From JBGAJN01 sp044224905 (GTDB lineage: Bacteria; Verrucomicrobiota; Verrucomicrobiia; Limisphaerales; JBGAJN01): a DNA stretch of 64,000 bases. Made by a program: the position numbers and the translations under genes. Below are positions 16,403-26,095 of the stretch, one piece after another. The notes beneath the pieces were generated by a model, which saw nothing but the letters and a program-made list of their open reading frames with translations, searched no databases and was not told where the DNA came from. The stretch lies in assembly GCA_044224905.1 (NCBI GenBank), contig JBGAJN010000002.1, forward strand, positions 682,001-746,000, written 5' to 3'. Position 1 is the first letter of the stretch. Each line of letters begins with the position of its first letter.

Positions 16403-17887
16403 TCAGCTCTTTGCGGCCAGTGCACGGAGCGCTGTCTTCAAAATCTTCCCCGTCGGATTGCGGGGCAGGGCGGGCATCACCTGGACGTGCTTGGGGACTT
16501 TATAGTCGGCGAGCTTTTCGCGGACGAAATGCAGCAGATCCTTCTCGACGAGCGTTGCCCCCTCCGTCAGTGCCACGAAGGCGATTGGTTGTTCGCCTTT
16601 GCGCGCGTCAGGCACGCCGATGACCGCGGCTTCCTTGATGCCGGGAAATTTGTAGATCACTTCCTCGATCTCGCGCGGGTAAACGTTGATGCCGTTGACG
16701 AGCAACATATCCTTCTTACGATCGGTGATGTAGTAGAACCCTTCTGCGTCACGATGGCCCACGTCGCCGGTGTAAAGCCAGCCATCGCGGATCGTCTTCG
16801 CGGTTTCTTCAGGTTGGTTCCAATAACCGCGCATCACGTTGCCGCCGCGGATGCAAATCTCGCCCTTCGCCTCGGTCGGCAATTCGGCGCCGTCATCATC
16901 GCGAATACTCATCTCCACGCCGGGCACCGGCACGCCCACGGAGCCGGCCTTTTGCGTGCCGTGAATCGGATTTACCGAGGCGACCGGACTGCTTTCCGTC
17001 GGTCCGTAGCCTTCGATCAAGTGTGTGGGAAACTTCGCGTTGAAATCGCGCAACACCTCGACGGGCAACGGCGCGCCGCCGCTGATGCACAGGCGGAGCG
17101 GCCATTGCGGCGGCGTGGGCATCTGCGTGATCGTTCGCCAGAATTGCGGAACCGCCGGCAGGATCGTGCCATTGCGACGGACGATTTCCTCGAGCACGTG
17201 CTTGAGCGGATGCAGCGACTTGAGCAGCACGATTCCCGCGCCCGCGATCATCGGCACTAGTGTGCCCACCGTGAACATGAAGCTGTGAAATTGCGGGAGC
17301 AATACGACCATCCGATCGCGATCCGTAACCTCCAGACACTTGAGGCAACTGCCCACGTTGTGCAGAAAATTTCCGTGCGTGAGCATCGCGCCCTTCGGAT
17401 GACCGGTGGTCCCCGACGTGTAGAGCAACGCAGCGAGATCGTTCTCCGTTTGCGTCGGCGCGGGAAAATTCGCCGGCACGTCACTCGGCGCGGGAAAGTT
17501 TTCCGCGAGCAGGAAACGCACGCCTGGCACCAGCGTCGCAAGTTTCGCCTGCGTTTCGGCGAGGCCGGTTTCGGAAATGACGACCTTCGCGCCGGAGTCG
17601 TTGAGCAAGTAAGCGACTTCGTCCGGTTTGAGGAAATTATTCACCATCACCACCGCGCCGCCGGCGTTCCACACGCCGAAGATCGCGGGGATGAACTCGG
17701 GCCGGTTCTTCAGCCACACCGCCACGCGGTCGCCCGGCTGCACGTTGAACTCGCTGTGCAGCCGCGCCGCCACCGCGCGTGCCTGATCGGCGAGTTGCCC
17801 GTAGGTAAACTCCTCGTCACCCCAAAAAAGGGCGGGATGCTGCCGTTGGCGGTCGGCGGAATTCTGGAACGCGAGCGCGAGATTCAT
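16403..17887 (-). CDS. Acyl-CoA synthetase (AMP-forming, class I adenylate-forming)
   Basis: A 494-residue member of the acyl-adenylate-forming family, typical in length for medium/long-chain fatty acyl-CoA ligases. The P-loop-like motif LLYTSGTTGHPKGAMLTH lies near residue 150; GYGPTESSPVA is the A5-type motif, and YTGDVGHRDAEGFYYITDRK carries the conserved TGD and DRKKD parts. The C-terminal lysine (PRNPTGKILK) is present. It activates a carboxylic acid with ATP and joins it to CoA. The acid is not shown by sequence. It is divergent from the RNase D gene. Confidence 0.88.
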   Translation of the reverse strand: MNLALAFQNSADRQRQHPALFWGDEEFTYGQLADQARAVAARLHSEFNVQPGDRVAVWLKNRPEFIPAIFGVWNAGGAVVMVNNFLKPDEVAYLLNDSGAKVVISETGLAETQAKLATLVPGVRFLLAENFPAPSDVPANFPAPTQTENDLAALLYTSGTTGHPKGAMLTHGNFLHNVGSCLKCLEVTDRDRMVVLLPQFHSFMFTVGTLVPMIAGAGIVLLKSLHPLKHVLEEIVRRNGTILPAVPQFWRTITQMPTPPQWPLRLCISGGAPLPVEVLRDFNAKFPTHLIEGYGPTESSPVASVNPIHGTQKAGSVGVPVPGVEMSIRDDDGAELPTEAKGEICIRGGNVMRGYWNQPEETAKTIRDGWLYTGDVGHRDAEGFYYITDRKKDMLLVNGINVYPREIEEVIYKFPGIKEAAVIGVPDARKGEQPIAFVALTEGATLVEKDLLHFVREKLADYKVPKHVQVMPALPRNPTGKILKTALRALAAKS

Positions 17888-18000
17888 GTGATGCTTGGCG
17901 GCGATTCAATGCGTGCCGTGCGTCGACTGCAATCCAAATTCCGCAGGGACTTGCGCTTTCCGCTTCCGCTGACGCCTCCATTTGAGTTTAACTGTCCGAA

Positions 18001-19053
18001 GTGATCACAACCGATACCAGCCTCGCTGAGTGGCTCCCGCGTTTGCGCGGTGCTGAATGGCTGGCTGTGGACACCGAGGCCGACAGCCTTCATTCGTATC
18101 CGGAGAAGATTTGCCTGATCCAGATCAGCATTCCCGACCACGACTTGCTCGTCGATCCGCTCGCTGGCATCGATCTCCAGCCGCTGCTGGCGGTTTTCCG
18201 CGAACGTGAGTTGTTGATGCACGGCTCGGATTACGATTTGCGCCTGTTGCAACGCGGCCATCGCTTCGTCGCGGGAAAAATCTTCGACACCATGCTGGCC
18301 GCGCGATTGCTGGGGCTGGAGCAGTTCGGTTTGTCGAACCTCGTGGAGAAGTTTCTCGGCATCAAACTCGACAAAGGTTCGCAGAAAGCCGACTGGTCGC
18401 GCCGCCCGCTTTCTCCCCGCATGGAGGCCTATGCGCGCAACGACACGCACCATCTCAACGCTATCGTCACGATCCTCCGCGCGGAGTTGATCGCGAAAGG
18501 CCGTCTCGGATGGCAGGAGGAATCCTGCGCCCAACTCGTCGCCGAGTGCGCCGTGCCGCGCGTCGACGATCCCGATGAAATCTGGCGCGTCAAAGGCAGC
18601 TTCCGGCTCGGTCGCCGATCGCTCGCGGTTCTGCGCGACATGTGGCATTGGCGTGATGCCGAGGCGCGCGCGGCCAATCGCCCGCCGTTCTTCATCCTCA
18701 GTCACGAAGTGATGGTTCACCTCGCCAGCCTCGCGACGCATGAACCGTTTGAATCGCATCTGCCGCGGCATCTTTCGCCGGGCCGCCGCGCCGGGTTGAT
18801 CCGCGCCATTGAAAAAGGCCTCGCGTGCCCGGAAGCGGAATGGCCGTATCCGCCGGAACACAAGGGACGTCGTCCGACCGAAGCGGAGAATCGCCGCATG
18901 GATCAGTTGAAAAACATCCGCGACCGCCACGCGAAGGAACTGGGCATCGATCCCACGCTGATCGCCAGCCGCGCAATGCTCCTGGCGCTCGCGCAAGATT
19001 GGGAGAAGCACTCGGCCGAGCTCATGAAGTGGCAGCGCGAGTTGTTGAAGTAG
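18001..19053 (+). CDS. rnd: Ribonuclease D
   Basis: A 350-residue 3'-5' exoribonuclease starting with GTG. The DEDDy acidic residues are visible: AVDTEADSL (exo I), HGSDYDLRLL (exo II) and YARNDTHHL (exo III, with Y and D). The C-terminal part contains an HRDC-like domain (RHAKELGIDPTLIASRAMLL). It trims tRNA 3' ends and other structured RNAs. Length fits the family. No ribosome-binding site is seen before the GTG. It is followed by an unrelated SRPBCC gene on the same strand after 90 bp. Confidence 0.9.
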   Translation: MITTDTSLAEWLPRLRGAEWLAVDTEADSLHSYPEKICLIQISIPDHDLLVDPLAGIDLQPLLAVFRERELLMHGSDYDLRLLQRGHRFVAGKIFDTMLAARLLGLEQFGLSNLVEKFLGIKLDKGSQKADWSRRPLSPRMEAYARNDTHHLNAIVTILRAELIAKGRLGWQEESCAQLVAECAVPRVDDPDEIWRVKGSFRLGRRSLAVLRDMWHWRDAEARAANRPPFFILSHEVMVHLASLATHEPFESHLPRHLSPGRRAGLIRAIEKGLACPEAEWPYPPEHKGRRPTEAENRRMDQLKNIRDRHAKELGIDPTLIASRAMLLALAQDWEKHSAELMKWQRELLK

Positions 19054-19143
19054 CATCGGTGGAACGGCGCCGCGTGAGCGGTATTTTATTCCGTGACGGT
19101 TGCATCGGCGGAGGCATAGAGTTCGATTCAAGCGAGAGATTGC

Positions 19144-19695
19144 ATGAAACACGCCCGACGACTCGTAAGGAAAATTCTACTCGCGGTGCTCACCGCGATC
19201 GCCCTGCTGCTGCTCGTGTCCCTTTTTCTTCCCGGCCGCTATCGCGTCCAGCGCTCGATCGTGATCAACGCGAAAACCGAGGCAATATTCCCGCTCATCT
19301 CCACGCCGCGTCGCTGGCCCGAGTGGAGCGCGTGGTCGGCGGAGCAATTTCCCAACTTAAAATACTCCTACGACGGCCCCGAGTCCGGCGTGGGCGCCAT
19401 CAGCCGTTGGACCGATCCCAAGATCGGCGATGGCGAGATGCGAATCCGGCGCGCGGATCCAGCGAAGGGCGTGTGGTACGATCTCACGACACAGCACGGT
19501 GCCTATACCTCGAGCGGCGCTGTGGAATTCGAACCCGCCGGCGAGGGCACGCGCGTCTTCTGGAGTGACGAAGGCGAGCTTGGTCGTAGCCCGCTCCGCC
19601 GTTTTTTCGGGCTCATGGTGGACCGTATGGTCGGCCCGGGCTTCGAAGCCGGTTTGGTGAAGCTGAAGCAAAAGGTGGAACAGCCGGGCAAATAA
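19144..19695 (+). CDS. Membrane-anchored SRPBCC (polyketide cyclase-like) protein
   Basis: A 183-residue protein with one N-terminal membrane helix (ILLAVLTAIALLLLVSLFLP) and an SRPBCC/START-like domain starting VQRSIVINAKTEAIFPLIST, then RRWPEWSAWSA, then GTRVFWSDEGELGR. Family members bind hydrophobic ligands in a helix-grip fold. The ligand is unknown. Often annotated as polyketide cyclase, but nothing here points to polyketides. Confidence 0.78.
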   Translation: MKHARRLVRKILLAVLTAIALLLLVSLFLPGRYRVQRSIVINAKTEAIFPLISTPRRWPEWSAWSAEQFPNLKYSYDGPESGVGAISRWTDPKIGDGEMRIRRADPAKGVWYDLTTQHGAYTSSGAVEFEPAGEGTRVFWSDEGELGRSPLRRFFGLMVDRMVGPGFEAGLVKLKQKVEQPGK

Positions 19696-19788
19696 CGGAA
19701 GCGGTGCACTGCAGACCGGCGTAGCGGTAACTTTTCCTCTCCGTTGCGTCTTTGCACCTCGGCGTCTTTGCGATAATAACTCCGCCGC

Positions 19789-21672
19789 ATGAAGTCATCC
19801 GCCGCGTCATCAACTTCGCCGACCTTCCTCGGCATCGAAGGCGGCGGAACACGCACCGTCGCGCTGCTGGCGGATGCTGAAGGGAATTCGCTCAAGCGAT
19901 TGGAACTCGGCCCGGCGAACCTCCGGCTGCTGACCGACGCGCAATTACTGAAACACTTTCGTTCCATTTACGCCGCTTTCCCTGCGCCGGCTGCGATCGG
20001 CATCGGCCTCGCCGGTGCGCGCACGGAAAAGGAATGGCGGCGCGTCCGAATGGTCGCCGCAAAACTCTGGCCCCGCGTTCCGTGCTACGCGACCAACGAT
20101 CTCGAAACCGCGCTCGCTGCCTCGCCCCTCGCCCCTTGCCCCTCGCCTCGACCTCAGGTTCTCGTTCTCAGCGGCACCGGCTCCTGTTGCTTCGGACGCG
20201 CCGTCGATGGACGCACGCTGCAATTCGGCGGTTGGGGCCACATTCTCGGCGACAAAGGCAGCGGTTACGAAATCGGCCTGCGCGCGTTGAAGGCCGCGGT
20301 GTATTACCTCGACCGCGATGGCGAGTGGTCGCAACTCGGCCAGCGCCTGCTCCGCGTTCTCCATCTCAACGAGCCGAACGAACTCATCCCGTGGGTTCAT
20401 TCGGCGGGCAAGACCGAGATCGCCGCGCTCGCGCCGGAAGTTTTCGCCGCCGCCGCGCGTCGCGACGAAATCGCGCGCGATATTCTCGAAGGCGCGGCGC
20501 ACAGCCTCGCGAAAGATGCGGCGAGTTGTGCGAAGAGATTGCTAGAGAAGGGCGAAGCGCGCGGTGCAGAGAGCGGAGGAAAACGAACATTGTTGCCGCC
20601 GGTTCAATTTGTTCTCGCGGGAAGCGTCTTGCTGCGGCAACCCGTCTTCGCGCGAAAGGTCAGCGCGCTGATTCAAGAACGTTGGCCCGGCGCGATCGTC
20701 ACCCCGCTGAAGCGCGAAAGTGCGTGGGGAGCCGTCGCGCTGGCGCGCGAAAGTCTCAAAGCCCAAAGTTCGAAGCTCGATGTCGGACCCACTCGGGTGT
20801 CCTTGATTCCGTGGGCCGCACTCCGTATTCCGCATTCGAAACAGCTTTCGCCGACCGAACAGCGTCATCCGCTCTCGATGAATCTCGACAAGTTGTCGGC
20901 GGAGCAATCCATCGCGCTCATGTTGCGCGAGGACGAAAAGATTCCCTCGGCGGTTTTGGGCGAACGTAAATCGATCGAGCGTGCGCTTGGATTGATCGTT
21001 AGTTCCTTCAAACGCGGCGGAAGACTATTCTACGTCGGCGCGGGCACCAGTGGACGGCTCGGCATCCTCGACGCGAGCGAATGTCCGCCGACGTTCCGCA
21101 CCGATCCCGAAATGGTGCAAGGCATCATCGCTGGTGGCGCACGTGCGATCACCACTGCCGTTGAAGGCGCAGAGGATGATTCGGACGCCGGCGCGCGGGC
21201 GATCCGGTTTCGCGGCGTGACTCAACGCGATGTCGTCGTTGGAATCGCGGCGAGCGGACGAACGCCGTTCGTGTGGGGCGCGCTCGGCGCGGCGAAAAAG
21301 CTCGGGGCGAAAACGGTCTTGGTCTGCTTCAACCCGCACTTGGAAATTTTCCGCGAGCAAAATCCGAGCGTGGTGATCGCGCCCGACCTCGGCCCGGAAC
21401 TGCTCACCGGCTCCACGCGGCTGAAATCCGGCACGGCGACCAAACTCATTCTCAACATCTTCACGACGCTCGCGATGGTGCGGCTCGGCAAGGTGATTGG
21501 GAACCTGATGGTCGATCTGAATCCCTCGAACGTGAAGCTGCGCGACCGCGCTGTCCGCATCGTGAGGGAACTGACGGGGGCGAGCGAGGACTCAGCGAAA
21601 GCTGCGCTGGAAAAAACGGGTTGGGTGGTGAAAGCCGCGGTGGCGCGTTGCCGCAAGCTCACTTCGTCTTGA
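19789..21672 (+). CDS. BadF-type amino-sugar kinase fused to N-acetylmuramic acid 6-phosphate etherase (MurQ)
   Basis: A 627-residue two-domain protein. Residues about 10-320 are a BadF/BadG-type ATPase kinase (FLGIEGGGTRTVALLAD; LSGTGSCCFGRA; GDKGSGYEIGLRA). Residues 364-627 are a MurQ etherase with an SIS fold: GRLFYVGAGTSGRLGILDAS, Glu431 in SECPPTF, and EGAEDD. The MurQ part begins at an in-frame ATG at 20878, a possible second start. Inferred reaction: the kinase phosphorylates MurNAc or GlcNAc and MurQ removes lactate to give GlcNAc-6-P, recycling cell wall. The linker (about 320-363) reads like translated intergenic DNA. The gene converges with, and overlaps by 14 bp, the next gene. 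Confidence 0.88.
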   Translation: MKSSAASSTSPTFLGIEGGGTRTVALLADAEGNSLKRLELGPANLRLLTDAQLLKHFRSIYAAFPAPAAIGIGLAGARTEKEWRRVRMVAAKLWPRVPCYATNDLETALAASPLAPCPSPRPQVLVLSGTGSCCFGRAVDGRTLQFGGWGHILGDKGSGYEIGLRALKAAVYYLDRDGEWSQLGQRLLRVLHLNEPNELIPWVHSAGKTEIAALAPEVFAAAARRDEIARDILEGAAHSLAKDAASCAKRLLEKGEARGAESGGKRTLLPPVQFVLAGSVLLRQPVFARKVSALIQERWPGAIVTPLKRESAWGAVALARESLKAQSSKLDVGPTRVSLIPWAALRIPHSKQLSPTEQRHPLSMNLDKLSAEQSIALMLREDEKIPSAVLGERKSIERALGLIVSSFKRGGRLFYVGAGTSGRLGILDASECPPTFRTDPEMVQGIIAGGARAITTAVEGAEDDSDAGARAIRFRGVTQRDVVVGIAASGRTPFVWGALGAAKKLGAKTVLVCFNPHLEIFREQNPSVVIAPDLGPELLTGSTRLKSGTATKLILNIFTTLAMVRLGKVIGNLMVDLNPSNVKLRDRAVRIVRELTGASEDSAKAALEKTGWVVKAAVARCRKLTSS

Positions 21673-22702
21673 ACGTCCCCACGTGCCCGTTTGACGGGAT
21701 GCTCACCGTGTAGGTCTTCCCGTCGGCGGCGACGCTCAACTTGATGAAGTGCGCGGCGCATTTCTCGGCGAGGTTCGCGATGTGGTCGTCGCTCGTGTTG
21801 TTTTCGCCGTCGGGGCGGACGTTTTTGTGAACCTGATACATCGCCTTGATGGAGGGCGTTCCTTTCAAGGTGGCGAACGTCGCGGGCATGCAGCCTTTGC
21901 GCGAACCATTGTTCATCACGCTGACGGTGGGCGCGAGGGCGCCGATCAAGAGCGGGTTGTTGCTCACGTCGAGGCCGTGGTGGTTGACCTGATAAACATC
22001 CACGGTGCCGACGAGGTTCACCGGGCAAACGAGTTTCGCCTCGGTGTTCCACGTCATGTCGCCGCCATCGAAAAACTTGAAGCGCCCGAACGTGAGCAGC
22101 CACGCGGTGCTGTTGGCGTTGTCGCTCTTGTCGATCGGTTGCTCCTTGGAATCGGCGCAGCGGGCGTTCGCCTTGGCACCATCCGGTGCGGGAATGAATT
22201 TTTGATCCGCGGCGAGGCAACGCATTGAGAGCGGAAGGCCGGAAGTGGGTTGGCGCAGCTTGACCGCGTCGCCGGCTTTGATGACTTCGCGCGCGTCCAC
22301 TTTCATTTCGCGATACGGTTTGATGAGAATCGGGAAGCGCGTGTCGTTGGGATTGTTGTCGGGATTTTTCTCGGGCACGCCTTTGTCGTGGACGGTGCCG
22401 ATAGGAAGCAGTTGCGAGAGTTCGGCCGCGCCGCCGAAGTGATCGATGTGAAAGTGCGTGGTGAGCAGGTGATCGATGCGTGTGAGCCCGGCAGCTTCCG
22501 TGGCGACCTTGTGAATGCGCGCGGCGTCGCGACCGGGGTTGCCGCTGTCGATGAGGAGGGATTCGCCCGTGGGCGTGACGATGAGCGTGGAGCCGCCGCC
22601 CTCGGAATCGATCCAATAGAGGTCGAGCGTGCCGTTCTTTTGGCCGGCGTGCAGCGTGAGACTAAGGGCAACGAGCGAGGCGAGCGTCAGCGCGGATTTC
22701 AT
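21659..22702 (-). CDS. Secreted metallo-beta-lactamase-fold hydrolase (ComEC-like)
   Basis: A 347-residue protein, start at 22702, where a signal peptide follows (MKSALTLASLVALSLTLHAG). The zinc motif HxHxDH is seen in THFHIDHFGG near residue 80, with LIDSGNPG before it and VNHHGLDVSNNP later; these match the ComEC/Rec2 C-terminal MBL type. It is probably a periplasmic zinc hydrolase of unknown substrate. A longer open frame upstream (to 22942) is arginine-rich shadow sequence. The end overlaps the kinase-MurQ gene by 14 bp. Confidence 0.85.
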   Translation of the reverse strand: MKSALTLASLVALSLTLHAGQKNGTLDLYWIDSEGGGSTLIVTPTGESLLIDSGNPGRDAARIHKVATEAAGLTRIDHLLTTHFHIDHFGGAAELSQLLPIGTVHDKGVPEKNPDNNPNDTRFPILIKPYREMKVDAREVIKAGDAVKLRQPTSGLPLSMRCLAADQKFIPAPDGAKANARCADSKEQPIDKSDNANSTAWLLTFGRFKFFDGGDMTWNTEAKLVCPVNLVGTVDVYQVNHHGLDVSNNPLLIGALAPTVSVMNNGSRKGCMPATFATLKGTPSIKAMYQVHKNVRPDGENNTSDDHIANLAEKCAAHFIKLSVAADGKTYTVSIPSNGHVGTFKTK

Positions 22703-22755
22703 GCGCCGATGCAAACGGAAATCCGCCTCGCGTTCAAGCCCGCAGGCGGGACGGA

Positions 22756-23325
22756 TTACTTCCCGAGTCCGGGAATTTCCATGAACGCGTAGCAGAGCAT
22801 GTGGCAGATGCCCATCTGTGCGTCCTCGGCGCGACCGTAGTGCGTGTCGTTGATGACGAGCGCGTGGTCGGCGATGTCGGCGAGCTTGCCGCGTTTGGCC
22901 CCCACGAGCGCGACGGTGATCAGCCCGTTCTTCTTCGCCCACTCGATGGCTTTCACGCAGTTCGGTGAGTTGCCACTCACGCTCAGGGTGAGCGCGATGT
23001 CGCCCTTGCGACCGTAGTTTTCCAACTGACGCACGAAGACGTCCTCATAGGAGTAGTCGTTGCCGATGGCGGTCATCCAACTGACGTTGTCGTTGAGCGA
23101 GAGCACGCGGAAGCGCTTGCCGAGCTTGTCGGAGGAACCTTTGCCGAGATCCGTCGCGAAGTGCGAGCAGTTCGCGGCGCTGCCGCCGTTGCCAAAGCAG
23201 AAAATCTGTCGGTCATCCTTCAGCGCGGTGCGAAACGCTTCGACGACGCGTTCAACTTTATCGAGCGGGATGGAATCGAGAGCGGCCTTCTGAGCCGACA
23301 CGTAGTCGGAATACCAGTTGTTCAT
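22756..23325 (-). CDS. SIS-domain phosphoheptose isomerase-like protein (GmhA family)
   Basis: A 189-residue SIS-domain protein with FCFGNGGSAANCSHFATDLG, the GmhA/DiaA hallmark, and SVSGNSPN in the second phosphate loop. GmhA makes D-glycero-D-manno-heptose 7-phosphate for LPS core; DiaA-like members bind DnaA instead. A MurNAc- or hexose-phosphate isomerase role is also possible. It lies 53 bp from the MBL gene on the same strand, with the M1 peptidase gene divergent. Confidence 0.82.
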   Translation of the reverse strand: MNNWYSDYVSAQKAALDSIPLDKVERVVEAFRTALKDDRQIFCFGNGGSAANCSHFATDLGKGSSDKLGKRFRVLSLNDNVSWMTAIGNDYSYEDVFVRQLENYGRKGDIALTLSVSGNSPNCVKAIEWAKKNGLITVALVGAKRGKLADIADHALVINDTHYGRAEDAQMGICHMLCYAFMEIPGLGK

Positions 23326-23460
23326 GGGGTGCTAGTATCGCTGCAAACGGCCGATTGTTCCAAGTCAAAATCACTGAACGTCAGTTGTCGTCGCGGGGAC
23401 TCACTTGGGGACGCGCCGGTTTTTCCTGTTCGGAAAGGAACCCGTCAATACACTCCTGCC

Positions 23461-26088
23461 ATGCTCAGGCTCAGTTTTCTTGGCGTCGCCACCACACTCT
23501 CCCTTTTCATCGCCGGCATCGGTGCCAGCTCGCGCGCGGATTCAAATGAAGCGCTTGAGTTGAGATGCGCGCACGCTGCTTTTGCCGCCGCGCCGGATTC
23601 GCCGGACTACCGCCAATACGCGCCCGATCGGAAGATCAACATCACTCATCTGGCGCTCGACGTGACGCCTGACTTCGACAAGCGAACCGTCGCCGGCGAA
23701 GTGACGATCAGCTTTCAACCCATTGCGAAGCCCCTTGATGAACTGCGCCTCGACGGCGTCGATCTCACGGTGCTCGAAGTGAAGAGTAGCGCGCGCATCG
23801 CGTCGCATCACGCGACGGACAAGGAGATCACGGTAAACTTCGCGAAGGCTTTGCCAGCGGGCAATGACGCGACGGTTACGATTCGTTACACGGCGCAGCC
23901 GAAAAAGGGATTGTATTTCCGCACGCCGGCTTCGGGTTATGCGGCCGGTGACGCGCATATTTGGACGCAGGGCGAGACGTACGAAGCGCGGCATTGGTTC
24001 CCGTGCTTTGATTCGCCCAACGAGAAGTTCACCAGCGAGATGACTTGCCGCGTGCCCGAGGGAATGACGGTGTTGTCCAACGGTCGGCAGGTGTCTTCGA
24101 CGAAGGATGCGAAGACGGGTCTCAACTCCGTGCGTTGGGTTCAAGAGAAGCCACACGCGAGTTACCTGATGGCGTTGTGCGCCGGGAATTTCAAAAAGCT
24201 CGAAGACAAACACGGCAATGTGGCCCTTGAGTTCTACACGCCGCCGTCGGACTTCGCTGAGGCGAGCAACTCATTCAAAGGCACGCGTGAGATGATGGCG
24301 TTTTTCGAAAAGGAAATCGGCGTGCCGTATCCGTGGGCGGAATACAAACAGGCGGTCGTGCATGATTTCACGGCGGGCGGAATGGAGAACACGACGCTTA
24401 CCATCTTGACCGATCGCACGTTGCATCGCGCTGAAACCGAGACGCTGACTACCAGCGCGCCGCTGGTGGCGCACGAACTGGCGCATCAATGGTTCGGCGA
24501 TCTCGTCACGTGCAAGGACTGGAGCCACCTCTGGCTCAATGAAGGTTTCGCCACCTTCTACGCGCTGCTGTATCTCGAATCGGCTCAGGGCCGCGATGCG
24601 AAGCTGCACGCGCTGCTGGGCGACCTGCGGAACATCACCAGCCAGTCAAACGACACGCGCGGGATCGTGTGGCGCAAATACAGCGACACGCGCGAGATGT
24701 TCAACTACCTCGCCTATCCGAAAGGCGCTTGGGTGTTGCACATGTTGCGCAACCAGCTCGGCGAGGAAATCTATCGGCGTTGCATCAAAACGTATCTGGA
24801 ACGAAATCAGTTCGGCTCCGTGACCACGGATGATCTGGCGAAGGTCATCGAGGAAATCTCTGGTCGTTCGTACGACCAGTTCTTCGATCAATGGGTTTAC
24901 CACGCGCACCATCCGGAACTTGACGTGACCTATGCGTGGGATGCGAAGGCGAAGCAGGCGAAGGTCACCGTCAAGCAGGTGCAAAAGATTTCGGAGGAGA
25001 TCTCGCTGTTTCGCTTCCCCCTCACGCTGCGTTTCAAAGGCAAGGGTGGCGTCGTGGATCGCACGTTCGAAGTGCGCGAGAAGGAGCACGACTTCTTTGT
25101 CCCGCTCAAGGACGCGCCCGAGATCGTCCGTGTCGATCCAGAGTTCGCGTTGCTGGCGAAGGTGAATTTCACGCCGCCCACGGCGATGCTTTACGCACAG
25201 ATCGCTGACGCGAAGGACATGATCGGCCGAGTGCTCGCAGCTGAACAACTCGGGAAAAAGAGCGACGCGCAAACCATCGCCAAGCTCAAACAAGCGTTGC
25301 AGAAAGACGCCTTCCACGGCGTGCGCTCGGAAGCGGCGCTGGCGTTGAAGAAGATTCACACGAAGGAAGCGTTGGATGCATTGCTCGATTCACTTCAACA
25401 GCCTGATGCCCGCGCGCGCAATGCCGTAGTCGAGGCCATCGCGGGATTCCACTCACCATTGGTGGCAGAGGTATTTGAGCGAATTGCGACCAAAGAAAAA
25501 AACCCGTTCATTGTGGCAACCGCCGTTCGCGGTTTGGGAAACTACGATCGTGTCTTAGTGGGCGGAGCGCTCTCCAACGCGCTCAGTTCATTTTCCTATC
25601 GCCAGACGATTGCGTTGGCGGCTGCGGAGGCGATGCGAATCCAGAGCAGTGACCAATGGTCGGAAATGCTCGGGGAAACGATTTGGCGGAGCGGCGGGAA
25701 CTTTACGAAAAGCGGCTTCGCCGCGTTACTTGATGCGTACGCCTCGGTTTCCCGTTCCATCGAGGGTGTCAGAAAGGAAACGGTGCGCGAGTTCATCAAG
25801 TCTTTCCTTTGGAGGAGTGGGAACGAGCGCGTCCGCCTTGGCGCGATCAAAGCGCTCGGCACACTGGGTGACGACGCTGCGATTCCTGTACTCGAACCCT
25901 TCGCGCAGGTGTCGGTTCAGGCACCTGAGCGGCGCGAAGCGGAAGCGGCGATTTCCAAACTGCGCGGCGTGCAGAAGCCCGGTGATAACTTGAAGGATCT
26001 CCGCAAGGAACTGCTCGATGCGGAAGAAGAACAGCGCAAACTCCGCAAGGAGTTTAATGAATTGAAAAAGAAGCTCGAGGCGAAGTGA
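23461..26088 (+). CDS. M1-family metallo-aminopeptidase with HEAT-like C-terminus
   Basis: An 875-residue protein, start at 23461 because a signal peptide (MLRLSFLGVATTLSLFIAGI) follows it; the upstream in-frame extension is not protein-like. The exopeptidase motif is GGMEN and the zinc site HELAHQWFGD ... NEGFATF is complete. Helical repeats follow (VRSEAALALKKIHTKEALDA), resembling HEAT/ARM repeats, and a coiled-coil C-terminus (EEEQRKLRKEFNELKKKLEA-like). It cleaves N-terminal residues from peptides, probably in the periplasm. It converges with lysC. Confidence 0.92.
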   Translation: MLRLSFLGVATTLSLFIAGIGASSRADSNEALELRCAHAAFAAAPDSPDYRQYAPDRKINITHLALDVTPDFDKRTVAGEVTISFQPIAKPLDELRLDGVDLTVLEVKSSARIASHHATDKEITVNFAKALPAGNDATVTIRYTAQPKKGLYFRTPASGYAAGDAHIWTQGETYEARHWFPCFDSPNEKFTSEMTCRVPEGMTVLSNGRQVSSTKDAKTGLNSVRWVQEKPHASYLMALCAGNFKKLEDKHGNVALEFYTPPSDFAEASNSFKGTREMMAFFEKEIGVPYPWAEYKQAVVHDFTAGGMENTTLTILTDRTLHRAETETLTTSAPLVAHELAHQWFGDLVTCKDWSHLWLNEGFATFYALLYLESAQGRDAKLHALLGDLRNITSQSNDTRGIVWRKYSDTREMFNYLAYPKGAWVLHMLRNQLGEEIYRRCIKTYLERNQFGSVTTDDLAKVIEEISGRSYDQFFDQWVYHAHHPELDVTYAWDAKAKQAKVTVKQVQKISEEISLFRFPLTLRFKGKGGVVDRTFEVREKEHDFFVPLKDAPEIVRVDPEFALLAKVNFTPPTAMLYAQIADAKDMIGRVLAAEQLGKKSDAQTIAKLKQALQKDAFHGVRSEAALALKKIHTKEALDALLDSLQQPDARARNAVVEAIAGFHSPLVAEVFERIATKEKNPFIVATAVRGLGNYDRVLVGGALSNALSSFSYRQTIALAAAEAMRIQSSDQWSEMLGETIWRSGGNFTKSGFAALLDAYASVSRSIEGVRKETVREFIKSFLWRSGNERVRLGAIKALGTLGDDAAIPVLEPFAQVSVQAPERREAEAAISKLRGVQKPGDNLKDLRKELLDAEEEQRKLRKEFNELKKKLEAK

Positions 26089-26095
26089 ACACCGT

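Noticed and set aside
20034..20969. Plus-strand open frame of 311 codons
   Set aside because: Arg-rich shadow in another frame of the kinase-MurQ gene.
23161..23460. Upstream extension of the M1 peptidase frame
   Set aside because: It overlaps the GmhA-like gene in antisense, and the signal peptide begins at 23461.
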